Assembly: GCA_910577045.1 (NCBI GenBank)
Contig: CAJTLB010000016.1
Span: 1 to 64,000, forward strand
Length of the DNA: 64,000 bases
Source: an uncultured Lachnospiraceae bacterium
GTDB lineage: Bacteria; Bacillota; Clostridia; Lachnospirales; Lachnospiraceae
Reading direction: 5' to 3'
The notes beneath the pieces are model-generated. The model worked only from the letters and a program-made list of their open reading frames with translations, was not told the DNA's origin and did no database searches. How positions within the stretch are numbered: position 1 is the stretch's first letter; every line of letters starts with the position of its first letter. The position numbers and the translations under genes were made by a program. Below are positions 35,265 to 44,083 of this stretch, piece after piece.

Positions 35265-37028
35265 ATGACAACAGGAAAAATATTTGGCATTAATGGCCCT
35301 ATTATCTATATAGAAGGAAATATCAATTTCAAGATGTCTGAAATGGTGTATGTTGGAAAAGAAAAACTTGTAGGGGAAGTTATTGGGCTTACATCAAAAC
35401 AAACCACTATCCAGGTTTTTGAAGAAACTTCTGGCCTAAAACCTGGCGAAGAGGTTGTTTCTACCGGAGGTGCTATTTCTGTTACCCTGGCTCCTGGTAT
35501 TATCACAAATATTTTTGATGGCATTGAACGCCCTTTAAGTGAAATTGCAAAAAATTCAGGTGCCTATATTAGCCGGGGTGTCAGCGTAGACAGCCTAGAT
35601 ACAAAAAAACTCTGGAAAACACATATGGTAATCCAACCCGGCCAAACTTTATATGGCGGGAGCATAATAGCCGAAGTACCAGAAACTTCTGCGGTAATAC
35701 ACAAAGTTATGGTTCCGCCTTCTATAGAAGGGGTGATTCTTTCTGTAGCCCCTGATGGGGAGTATACAATAAATGATACCCTTGCCACTCTACGTTTAGA
35801 AAATGGCATAGAAATACCTTTAACTATGGCGCAAAAATGGCCTATCCGCATTCCAAGGCCAACACATGAACGATTTGCTGCATCAAAACCGTTAATTACA
35901 GGGCAGCGTATCCTTGATACGCTATTCCCATTAGCGAAAGGCGGGACAGCCGCTGTACCTGGTGGTTTTGGCACTGGAAAAACAATGACCCAACACCAAA
36001 TCGCAAAATGGTCTGATGCGGATATTATTGTTTATATTGGCTGCGGCGAACGTGGAAATGAAATGACACAGGTATTAGAAGATTTCTCCAAATTGATTGA
36101 TCCAAAATCAGGGAACCCCCTTATGGATCGTACTGTATTAATTGCCAATACTTCTAATATGCCCGTAGCCGCAAGAGAAGCAAGTATTTATACAGGCATC
36201 ACCCTTGCCGAGTATTACCGTGATATGGGCTATCATGTTGCTATTATGGCAGATTCTACTTCCCGTTGGGCAGAAGCTTTAAGAGAATTATCTGGGCGTT
36301 TGGAAGAAATGCCTGCAGAAGAAGGTTTCCCAGCTTATCTTGCTTCCCGCTTATCCGCGTTTTATGAAAGGGCTGGCATGATGAGGAACCTAAACGGAAC
36401 CGAGGGATCGGTTTCTATTATTGGCGCGGTATCCCCACAGGGCGGGGATTTCTCGGAGCCTGTTACACAAAATACAAAACGTTTCGTCCGCTGCTTCTGG
36501 GGGCTTGATAAAGCACTGGCTTATGCAAGGCATTTTCCAGCAATCCACTGGCTTACTAGCTACAGCGAATACCTTTCTGATTTATCCGCTTGGTACGCTG
36601 ATAATGTAGGTGCTGATTTTATTGACTACCGAAATCAAATTATTGCTATTTTAAACCAAGAAAGCAGCCTAATGGAAATTGTAAAGTTAATTGGCAGTGA
36701 CGTGCTCCCTGACGACCAAAAATTAGTATTAGAAATTGCACGTGTAATCCGCCTTGGCTTCCTCCAGCAAAACGCCTTCCATCCAGAAGACACTTGTGTC
36801 CCATTAGAAAAGCAGCTTAAAATGATGGAAATAATCCTATATCTTTACCAACGGTCCCGCGCCCTAATTGCAATGGGTATGCCAATGTCTATTTTAAAAG
36901 AAGATACCATTTTTGACCGGGTTATTTCTATTAAATATGATGTAGAAAATAATGCCTTATATAAATTTGAAGATTATAAAAAAGCAATTGACACCTTTTA
37001 TAATAAAGTATTAGAGAAAAACGCATAA
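35265..37028 (+). CDS. ntpA: V-type ATPase catalytic subunit A
   Basis: 587 aa. Walker A GGFGTGKT at 233-240, the A-subunit insert region at about 110-190, ADSTSRWAEALRELSGRLEEMPAEEG and GSVSIIGAVSPQGGDFSEPV. It hydrolyses or makes ATP at the A/B interfaces of the V1 head. AAGGAG precedes the ATG. Full length with all key residues. Confidence 0.97.
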   Translation: MTTGKIFGINGPIIYIEGNINFKMSEMVYVGKEKLVGEVIGLTSKQTTIQVFEETSGLKPGEEVVSTGGAISVTLAPGIITNIFDGIERPLSEIAKNSGAYISRGVSVDSLDTKKLWKTHMVIQPGQTLYGGSIIAEVPETSAVIHKVMVPPSIEGVILSVAPDGEYTINDTLATLRLENGIEIPLTMAQKWPIRIPRPTHERFAASKPLITGQRILDTLFPLAKGGTAAVPGGFGTGKTMTQHQIAKWSDADIIVYIGCGERGNEMTQVLEDFSKLIDPKSGNPLMDRTVLIANTSNMPVAAREASIYTGITLAEYYRDMGYHVAIMADSTSRWAEALRELSGRLEEMPAEEGFPAYLASRLSAFYERAGMMRNLNGTEGSVSIIGAVSPQGGDFSEPVTQNTKRFVRCFWGLDKALAYARHFPAIHWLTSYSEYLSDLSAWYADNVGADFIDYRNQIIAILNQESSLMEIVKLIGSDVLPDDQKLVLEIARVIRLGFLQQNAFHPEDTCVPLEKQLKMMEIILYLYQRSRALIAMGMPMSILKEDTIFDRVISIKYDVENNALYKFEDYKKAIDTFYNKVLEKNA

Positions 37029-37041
37029 GGAGGCTCTCATT

Positions 37042-38409
37042 ATGGTAATTGAATATTTAGGTTTAAGTGAAATCAATGGGCCACTGGTAGCTATAGAGGG
37101 GGTTTCTGGCGCTTCCTACGATGAAATTGTACAAATCAATATAGAAGGAAAAGAAAAAAAGATTGGGAAAGTAGTAGAAATCTATGGAGACAAGGCAGTA
37201 ATCCAAGTATTCGAAGGCACTGACAATATGTCCCTTAAAAACACCCGTGCCCGTTTTACTGGGCACCCTTTAGAGCTTTCTCTTTCCACAGATATTTTAG
37301 GGCGTACTTTTAATGGAATCGGGCAGCCTATTGATGGTATGGGAGAAATTATCCCAGAAAAAAGAGCAGATGTAAACGGGCAGCCACTTAACCCTGTTAC
37401 ACGTGAATATCCTAGAAACTATATCCGTACAGGGATTTCTGCCATTGATGGGCTAACTACCCTAATCCGTGGGCAAAAACTTCCTATTTTTTCTGGTAAT
37501 GGGCTTCCCCACGACCAGCTTGCTGCGCAAATTGTCCGCCAAGCATCTCTTGGTGACAATTCTGATGAGGAATTTGCCATTGTATTTGCCGCTATGGGCG
37601 TAAAATATGACGTAGCTGATTTTTTCCGTAGGACTTTTGAAGAAAGTGGCGTATCTTCCCATGTCGCTATGTTTTTAAATTTAGCAAATGATCCTGTAGT
37701 TGAAAGGCTCATTACGCCAAAGGTTGCTTTAACTGCCGCTGAATATCTTGCTTTTGAAAGAGGCATGCACATCCTTGTTATTCTAACAGATATGACCTCT
37801 TTTGCAGAAGCCATGCGCGAGGTTTCTTCTAGCAAAGGGGAAATTCCTTCCAGAAAGGGTTATCCTGGCTATTTATACAGTGAACTTGCCACTATTTATG
37901 AACGTGCCGGCATTGTAGCAGGCGTTAATGGCTCTGTAACACAAATTCCAATTTTAACAATGCCAAATGATGATATTACCCACCCTATCCCTGACTTAAC
38001 TGGTTATATTACAGAAGGACAAATTGTACTTGACCGAAGCATACATGGGCAATCTATCTACCCGCCTATTAATGTCCTTCCCTCCCTATCCCGGCTTATG
38101 AAAGATGGTATTGGCGAAGGCTATACAAGGGAAGATCACCAAGATGTTGCAAACCAGCTTTTCTCTTGTTATGCCAAAGTAGGCGAAGCCAGAAACCTGG
38201 CATCTGTTATTGGAGAAGACGAACTATCTGCTTTAGATAAAAAATACTTGGAATTTGGCAATGCCTTTGAACATGAATTTGTAGGCCAGTCCCCAAATGA
38301 AAACCGTACTATTCTTGATACTTTAGAAATTGGCTGGAAGCTCTTGCGGTTACTTCCAAGGGAAGAGTTAGACCGTATTAATACAAAGATATTAGATAAA
38401 TATTATTAA
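37042..38409 (+). CDS. ntpB: V-type ATPase subunit B
   Basis: 455 aa, non-catalytic partner of A. ISAIDGLTTLIRGQKLPIFS, GNGLPHDQLAAQI and LTDMTSFAEAMREVSSSKGEIPSRKGYPGY are characteristic. The P-loop is degenerate, as normal for subunit B. It starts 13 bases after the A stop, with AAGGAGG upstream. Confidence 0.97.
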   Translation: MVIEYLGLSEINGPLVAIEGVSGASYDEIVQINIEGKEKKIGKVVEIYGDKAVIQVFEGTDNMSLKNTRARFTGHPLELSLSTDILGRTFNGIGQPIDGMGEIIPEKRADVNGQPLNPVTREYPRNYIRTGISAIDGLTTLIRGQKLPIFSGNGLPHDQLAAQIVRQASLGDNSDEEFAIVFAAMGVKYDVADFFRRTFEESGVSSHVAMFLNLANDPVVERLITPKVALTAAEYLAFERGMHILVILTDMTSFAEAMREVSSSKGEIPSRKGYPGYLYSELATIYERAGIVAGVNGSVTQIPILTMPNDDITHPIPDLTGYITEGQIVLDRSIHGQSIYPPINVLPSLSRLMKDGIGEGYTREDHQDVANQLFSCYAKVGEARNLASVIGEDELSALDKKYLEFGNAFEHEFVGQSPNENRTILDTLEIGWKLLRLLPREELDRINTKILDKYY

Positions 38410-38440
38410 ATAACAATGTTAAAAACAACGAGGTGAGCTT

Positions 38441-39061
38441 ATGGACCCAAATACCTTCCCCACAAAGGGTAATTTAATATTGGCAAAGAATTCCCTAGCC
38501 CTTGCAAAACAGGGCTATGAATTAATGGATAAAAAACGTAATATCCTTATCCGGGAACTAATGGATCTTATTGAGGAAGCAAGAGGAATCCAATCCGAAA
38601 TTGACCAAACCTTTACACGCGCCTACCAAGCACTCCAAATGGCAAATGTAGAGCTTGGCATAAAAAATGTACAAGAACTTTCCCGTACTGTCCCAGTAGA
38701 AAATTCTATTACTGTTAAAACCAGAAGTATTATGGGGACTGAAATCCCTTTGGTAGAACATACTGTTTCTAAAGATTTGCCAACATATGCTTTTTACAGT
38801 ACCCGTATGTCTTTAGACCATGCTAGGGAAGAATTCCTTAAAGTAAAGGAACTTACAATCCGGCTTTCTATGGTAGAAAATTCCGCTTACCGGCTTGCCG
38901 CAAATATTAAAAAAACACAAAAACGTGCCAACGCACTAAAAAATATTACAATTCCTACCTATACCGAAAGAGTAAGCAGTATTACAAATGCACTGGAAGA
39001 AAAAGAACGAGAAGAATTCACTAGGTTGAAGGTTATTAAAAGGAATATTAGTAAGAAATAG
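38441..39061 (+). CDS. ntpD: V-type ATPase subunit D
   Basis: 206 aa, long antiparallel coiled coil of the central rotor: TKGNLILAKNSLALAKQGYELMDKKRNIL at the start and KTQKRANALKNITIPTY near the end are diagnostic (given here only as motifs). It is the last gene of the operon and a short hairpin follows. Confidence 0.95.
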   Translation: MDPNTFPTKGNLILAKNSLALAKQGYELMDKKRNILIRELMDLIEEARGIQSEIDQTFTRAYQALQMANVELGIKNVQELSRTVPVENSITVKTRSIMGTEIPLVEHTVSKDLPTYAFYSTRMSLDHAREEFLKVKELTIRLSMVENSAYRLAANIKKTQKRANALKNITIPTYTERVSSITNALEEKEREEFTRLKVIKRNISKK

Positions 39062-39075
39062 AGGAATATAGATTA

Positions 39076-39094
39076 AGGGGCATATTGTGCCCCT
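39076..39094 (+). terminator. Short terminator hairpin after the V-ATPase operon
   Basis: AGGGGCA / TGCCCCT with a 5-base loop, followed by ATTAATACTTTT. A 7-bp GC-rich stem; partial read-through into the next gene is possible. Confidence 0.55.
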
Positions 39095-39170
39095 ATTAAT
39101 ACTTTTCACCCAATATTACAACTTTAGCATATATTATGTTTTATTTAACTATAAACTAAAAGGAGTAATT

Positions 39171-39641
39171 ATGTCTTTTATTATACAAATTTTTATTTAC
39201 CTTACTTTTTATATTATATGCGGATACGCCACTACAGATATTCTTCGTTTATGTAAAGGAAGTACTGTTAATATATGGGAATCCGATTGTTTCTGCCCTG
39301 TATGTGGATATAAACTCAGATTAGTAAATCAGATTCCTATCTTATCTTATATAATCTGTAATGGAAAATGTAAACAATGCGGCAGTAAAATACCTAAAAC
39401 AGAATTTTTCTTAGAAATACTGGTTTTTACTACTTTATCGACTTTGGTTTCTTTATTAAATTTTTCCTGGTATTCTTATATTATAAGTTTTTTCTTTTAT
39501 GAACTAATCAAATGCCTTTTTTTATCTTTTTATGGAATTAAAGAAACGGGCTTTGCTAAGAATCTTCTTTGCTCTTTGTGTAACAACCTGGTTCTTTGGT
39601 TTCTTTTGGCTATTCTTTTTTTACTGCATACTATTCTTTAG
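39171..39641 (+). CDS. Stand-alone prepilin-peptidase N-terminal (DiS_P_DiS) domain protein
   Basis: 156 aa from the ATG at 39171 (AGGAG 5 bases upstream); the open frame extends 28 codons further without a site. A first membrane helix is followed by CPVCGYKLRLVNQIPILSYI and then GKCKQCGSKIP with a Glu shortly after. This is the four-Cys, NxIPxxSY zinc-type loop found at the N-terminus of PilD/TadV-like prepilin peptidases, where it adjoins N-methylation. Two or three helices follow, but no GxGD aspartyl protease motif. The protease half is a separate gene at 49897. Thus this may be the missing half of a split enzyme. It is convergent with the PP2C gene, overlapping by 21 bases. Confidence 0.75.
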   Translation: MSFIIQIFIYLTFYIICGYATTDILRLCKGSTVNIWESDCFCPVCGYKLRLVNQIPILSYIICNGKCKQCGSKIPKTEFFLEILVFTTLSTLVSLLNFSWYSYIISFFFYELIKCLFLSFYGIKETGFAKNLLCSLCNNLVLWFLLAILFLLHTIL

Positions 39642-40382
39642 CCCAAAAATTTTTGCCCCCTCTACATATATAATTCCTAAAGAAATATTATCTGTCTCTC
39701 CACGTTCTATCATTTTTTTAATAACACCCTTGCAGCTCTCCGATATTTTTTTGCCTTTTTTTATCTCTCCCTGTAGCTTTTTCACGTCTCTTTCCTGCAA
39801 ATTATGATACAAACCATCTGTACATAATAAAAACATATCCCCTTCTATTATTTTTCCTTGTGAATATTGAAAAATAATCTTTTCATTTTTTCCCATATAA
39901 TTATTTAGACATTTTTTTATTTTTCCATTTTTAATTTGATTACAACTTTCATCCACAGTAATTTGCTTTATTTTATCCCTATATAAATATATTCTACTGT
40001 CTCCTATATGTATACTATAATAAGAATCACGCACTATCATAAGAACAGACATTGTTGTCCCCGTCTGTAAATTATTGATAATTTTATAATTAAAAAGCTT
40101 TTCATTCCAGACTTCTACCTGATCCTTTAAATGAGAAAAAATAACCTCTGCCTCTATTACTGCTATATCAATCCAATTTTCTATCTCCTGCATCCAACTA
40201 TTAATTTCCCTAATTATTATAGCAGAAGCTATCTCCCCATTTTCAAGCCCTCCAATCCCATCACAGACTGCGCCTACTGCAAAATACCACCCATGTTGTC
40301 TTAAACATCGGAACATAATTCCATCCTGATTTACTTTACGTATTCTGCCAATATCAGAAGCACATCCACCCACTATTTTCAT
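39621..40382 (-). CDS. PP2C-type protein phosphatase
   Basis: 253 aa. Metal-binding Asp residues in RKVNQDG (Asp20), VCDGIGG (Asp41), LLCTDGLY and ETDNISL, all in the PPM order. GDSRIYLY is the central strand. It removes phosphate from Ser/Thr and is the natural opponent of the kinase encoded at 44.1-47.0 kb. It is on the same strand as the tad-kinase operon but separated from it by a terminator-like hairpin (40414-40470). It may be reached by read-through or has its own promoter. GAGG precedes the ATG. Confidence 0.9.
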   Translation of the reverse strand: MKIVGGCASDIGRIRKVNQDGIMFRCLRQHGWYFAVGAVCDGIGGLENGEIASAIIIREINSWMQEIENWIDIAVIEAEVIFSHLKDQVEVWNEKLFNYKIINNLQTGTTMSVLMIVRDSYYSIHIGDSRIYLYRDKIKQITVDESCNQIKNGKIKKCLNNYMGKNEKIIFQYSQGKIIEGDMFLLCTDGLYHNLQERDVKKLQGEIKKGKKISESCKGVIKKMIERGETDNISLGIIYVEGAKIFGLKNSMQ

Positions 40383-40413
40383 ATTTATACCTCATAATTT
40401 ATAAATTATTAAA

Positions 40414-40470
40414 GGACTGTTGCAAAATAGGAGCTTCATACAATAGAAACGCTATATTTTACAACAGTCC
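40414..40470 (-). terminator. Terminator-like hairpin at the end of the tad-kinase operon
   Basis: Stem GGACTGTTG with its complement, extended through a C/A mismatch to AAAATA/TATTTT, and a loop of about 22 bases. On the minus strand TTTAATAATTTAT follows. Shares TTGCAAAATA with the hairpin at 23441. Confidence 0.6.
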
Positions 40471-40497
40471 CTTCTTCCTATAACTTGTGTTACTTAA

Positions 40498-43400
40498 TTA
40501 TTCTGGAATATTAAGGACTTGTCCATTATAAATTACACCTGGGTCACTAATTGTATTTCTATTAGCTTGATAAATCTTCTCCCAAAGTTCTCCTCTGCCA
40601 TAAACCCTTCTGGCAATTCCCCATAAACTATCGCCTGCTTGGATTGTATAAGAACCTGCATTTACTATAGGATTTTCACTTGTATTTTCTATAGTATTTG
40701 CTTCGGTATTAGCTGGCGACTGCATATTATTTTGTGTCAATTTTATAATAATTACTTGCCCTGCATATATTCTGTTAGGGCTGCTGATTGTATCTGCATT
40801 ATCTCTTAAGATTCTTTCCCAATACTGCCCAGATCCATAATACCTTTGTGCAATTCCCCATAAACTATCACCTGGCTGAATGGTATAATAAATAATTTCT
40901 TCTACACTATCATTAGGTGATGGCGTATTCTCTGCTTGATTTTCACTATTCGTGCTATTTTCTTCTGCGTTAGCAATAGTTTCTTCTGGATTTGTATTAC
41001 TATTTGTATCCTCTGGATTTGTAGTTACATTTGTATTGTTATTTACTGTATCATTTGTTGTGTTATTTCCAGTATTATTATCTGTATCAGTATCATCATC
41101 TGTACTATCATCCATTATTTCAAAGTTCTGCGCTGCACGCCTTAAGGTATCTGTATCTTCTGTACGGAATTCAATCCCCAAAGTATGTGTCCCTGTCGTT
41201 CCAGATGAAGTAAGGCTCTGCCCACGAATTGTAATTCTGGTACTGCCTGATTCAGAATTATAATCCACGCCCTCTGCCAATTTTACACCATCTAAGTATA
41301 AATCAACAAATTCTGCATAAATACCTTCTGATACCAATGTTTGATCTGGAGGTGTATCCATCGTAGTATCCTGCACACGTTGTAACAGCATATATCCTGG
41401 ATCAGTAGCTCCATCTACATTTGTATATGTATTCTTTAAAACAGATAAAGTATATGTCATATCGCTGTATGAAAAAGAAGTATAACTATTTTTCATACGG
41501 ACTGTAAAAGTAAATTCCCCTTCCTCCATTGGCACGCCATATAACTCCCCATTTGGCTTTACTTCCATTCCAGCCGGCAGAGTCCCTTTTATCATACTAT
41601 AAGTCACTTGGTTCCAGCTATACTTATTATTATTTTGTATCATAGTGCCATATGGGACATATTTTACTGCTGCCGGGATTTCTGTCGTAGTAATACATGG
41701 ATCTCCAACTATACCTGTTAATTCTAATACCATTAAAACAGTGTCTCCTGATTTAATAGTTAAAGTACCTGTTGCTTCTGCCCCTTGTTCCACCTTAGCT
41801 TTAAGCCGGATTTTAGCAAGGTTTGACAATTCTCCATAGGAAGCTGTTACAGCAGTAGTTTGAAACCCTGATAGATCATTATCACCGCTTAATGTCCAAT
41901 AGTTATCCAATGCTACTGTTTCTGAATTTAATTCTACCGCTAAATTAGGGATACTATCTGTCCCCATATTTGCTAATAAAATATCATGTTTATCATGATG
42001 ATATCCGTCTAACATCACTTCACGGACAGAATAAATAACATCATCTTTTATTTCTGTATTTGCATCACTATCTGATAAGCTATTAATATAAAGCTGTCCT
42101 GCTCCACTATCTGCTTTTACTATTTGGAGCCAGTAATTTTTCTGGTTCATTTTATCTTCTGAAGAAGCTGTATATTGTACTGGACCATTTGAAAAATCAT
42201 GTGTACTTATGCCACTTTCTTCAGGCGTATTACTTCCTGCTGTATATAATTTTATTCCATCTATAGTAGAAAATGTAGGTGCCACATTGGTTATATCTGT
42301 GTCTTTATCAACAAGAATTGTTAAATAATTATACTCTCCATAGGAATCTTCATCATATTCTGCTACATAAGAAGGAATATAATATCCATTAGCATCTCTA
42401 AGCCCTTCAAATGTCACATAAGTACTGCTACTTAACGTATATTCTGATCTTTCTCCCTCTTCTACTTTAACACAATAATAATATTTTTCTTGGCTACTTT
42501 CTCCATCTTCTCCTACAAAAATTGTAAAATACACTCCTTGGCTATAATCTGCAGCATAACCTCCCTTTGATGATGAATCAAATAAAAAATCTTTTATATT
42601 TCTTGCTCCTGCATCTTTTGCGTCTGATATAGAAGCATATTGCCCAACATACGCTGCTGTTACCATAGAATTACTTTCACTATCAATCTGATAATAACTC
42701 ATGTTTAAATGATATATATTATTAGCAGTATATCCTTTATATAGTGTTTTTGTATAGTAATGGCAACCATCTTTATATGTGTCTCTGTTACTATAAGACC
42801 TAATCCAGTTTGATATATCCCCTAGCTTAAAATATAAATTACCTACACTAATCCTATTGCCTGTTGTTAAAAGACGTAAATTTATAGGCAAACAACCTGT
42901 TATATTATTAGAACTATCAAAAATTACAACTGTAATCCATTTGTAATAACCTTCTCTTAATAAATAACCAGCATCTTTCTCTGCCATATTAACATTCCAT
43001 ATATTATCTGTAATATCTACACTAGCCATAGCCTCTGCTGCAGATTCAAATTTTCCTTCATATACTTTCAGATAATCATACTTGGTACTAGGGAAAATAG
43101 AATTATTAATATTCAACGAAATATATGCCTGTCCTATATTTTCTAATTCATCTGACTGTATTGTAATATCACATCGTCCTAAACTATAATCATAATATTC
43201 ATTTTCTAATACAGTCGCTTTTGTACGATTTCCATCCTGATCTTGGATATAGACTGTTGATGTAAGCCATTCCTCCGATTTTGTTGTATTTACTCTTACA
43301 ATATAACGGATATTACTACTTTCAAGCTGATCTGCCTTACCTACAATCATCTGCCAAGTATTTGATGTATCAGAATATGTATCATAGCTTAAATTAATTT

Positions 43401-44064
43401 TATCCCCAGGTGAACTTATTTTATAATCATCACCATAACCATACGTCCACATCACCTTATCTGTATCTGTTAGTGCTATATCTCCTGTAAAAATAGAATC
43501 TAATGCCACCATAGTCAGTTCTACTGGTGTATAATCTGATAAATTTACTTCCAATCTCTTTTCTGTTAATGGCAAAAGTGAAAAAGAAGATGTTCCATCA
43601 TTTGTAAACTCTTTTTTCTCTGGATACACCACAACAATATCCCCTGCCACATTTAAACTCATTTGTGTAACAACAGTACCATCAAAATCTGCTTCTACAT
43701 AAAAGGTATGCCCGCCTATCTCCACACTATCCTCTGGCGTCATAAACCATAGGTTTGTCACCTCATTATTATAGGTAAACTGCACCTCATACGGGAAAAA
43801 TGGGTTTATTTCTGGAATTTTTATAGTATAGCTTCCATCTTCCTCAAAACAAACTTTTCCTTCCTCATTATCCGCAAATTCTTCTTTTTCTACCACTTGG
43901 TATACACAATTACCCGTGTTAAAAAAAATCTCTGGGCTTTCCGTCAATAAAACTTCTTGCCCGCTGTCTGTTGCTTCTGGCAATTTCGCCGCTTTTACCG
44001 GCAGGGCTGGAACCATTAGAAGTACCGCCAGCAATACTGCCAACCCTTGTTTGATAATTTTCAT
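40498..44064 (-). CDS. Large secreted protein with Ig-like and two LysM domains
   Basis: 1188 aa. Signal peptide at about 1-26 (LAVLLAVLLMVPALPVKA). A long beta-rich extracellular region follows, with a putative Ig (He_PIG-like) domain at about 790-880 (IKGTLPAGMEVKPNGELYG, VPMEEGEFTFTVRM). After a Thr/Asn/Asp-rich linker, two LysM domains sit at about 1035-1085 and 1140-1188 (both with GDSLWGIA and a YGxG(E/Q) stretch). LysM binds peptidoglycan, so the protein should stay at the wall. It is the last gene of the tad-kinase operon, 19 bases after the kinase. It could be a wall anchor for the pilus or a kinase-controlled surface protein; this is inference. Confidence 0.85.
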   Translation of the reverse strand: MKIIKQGLAVLLAVLLMVPALPVKAAKLPEATDSGQEVLLTESPEIFFNTGNCVYQVVEKEEFADNEEGKVCFEEDGSYTIKIPEINPFFPYEVQFTYNNEVTNLWFMTPEDSVEIGGHTFYVEADFDGTVVTQMSLNVAGDIVVVYPEKKEFTNDGTSSFSLLPLTEKRLEVNLSDYTPVELTMVALDSIFTGDIALTDTDKVMWTYGYGDDYKISSPGDKINLSYDTYSDTSNTWQMIVGKADQLESSNIRYIVRVNTTKSEEWLTSTVYIQDQDGNRTKATVLENEYYDYSLGRCDITIQSDELENIGQAYISLNINNSIFPSTKYDYLKVYEGKFESAAEAMASVDITDNIWNVNMAEKDAGYLLREGYYKWITVVIFDSSNNITGCLPINLRLLTTGNRISVGNLYFKLGDISNWIRSYSNRDTYKDGCHYYTKTLYKGYTANNIYHLNMSYYQIDSESNSMVTAAYVGQYASISDAKDAGARNIKDFLFDSSSKGGYAADYSQGVYFTIFVGEDGESSQEKYYYCVKVEEGERSEYTLSSSTYVTFEGLRDANGYYIPSYVAEYDEDSYGEYNYLTILVDKDTDITNVAPTFSTIDGIKLYTAGSNTPEESGISTHDFSNGPVQYTASSEDKMNQKNYWLQIVKADSGAGQLYINSLSDSDANTEIKDDVIYSVREVMLDGYHHDKHDILLANMGTDSIPNLAVELNSETVALDNYWTLSGDNDLSGFQTTAVTASYGELSNLAKIRLKAKVEQGAEATGTLTIKSGDTVLMVLELTGIVGDPCITTTEIPAAVKYVPYGTMIQNNNKYSWNQVTYSMIKGTLPAGMEVKPNGELYGVPMEEGEFTFTVRMKNSYTSFSYSDMTYTLSVLKNTYTNVDGATDPGYMLLQRVQDTTMDTPPDQTLVSEGIYAEFVDLYLDGVKLAEGVDYNSESGSTRITIRGQSLTSSGTTGTHTLGIEFRTEDTDTLRRAAQNFEIMDDSTDDDTDTDNNTGNNTTNDTVNNNTNVTTNPEDTNSNTNPEETIANAEENSTNSENQAENTPSPNDSVEEIIYYTIQPGDSLWGIAQRYYGSGQYWERILRDNADTISSPNRIYAGQVIIIKLTQNNMQSPANTEANTIENTSENPIVNAGSYTIQAGDSLWGIARRVYGRGELWEKIYQANRNTISDPGVIYNGQVLNIPE

Positions 44065-44083
44065 ATCAAAATTTCTCCTCTCT

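Noticed and set aside
40936..41263. Cys/Ile-rich plus-strand frames opposite the LysM protein linker
   Set aside because: They mirror the Thr/Asn/Asp-rich low-complexity linker.
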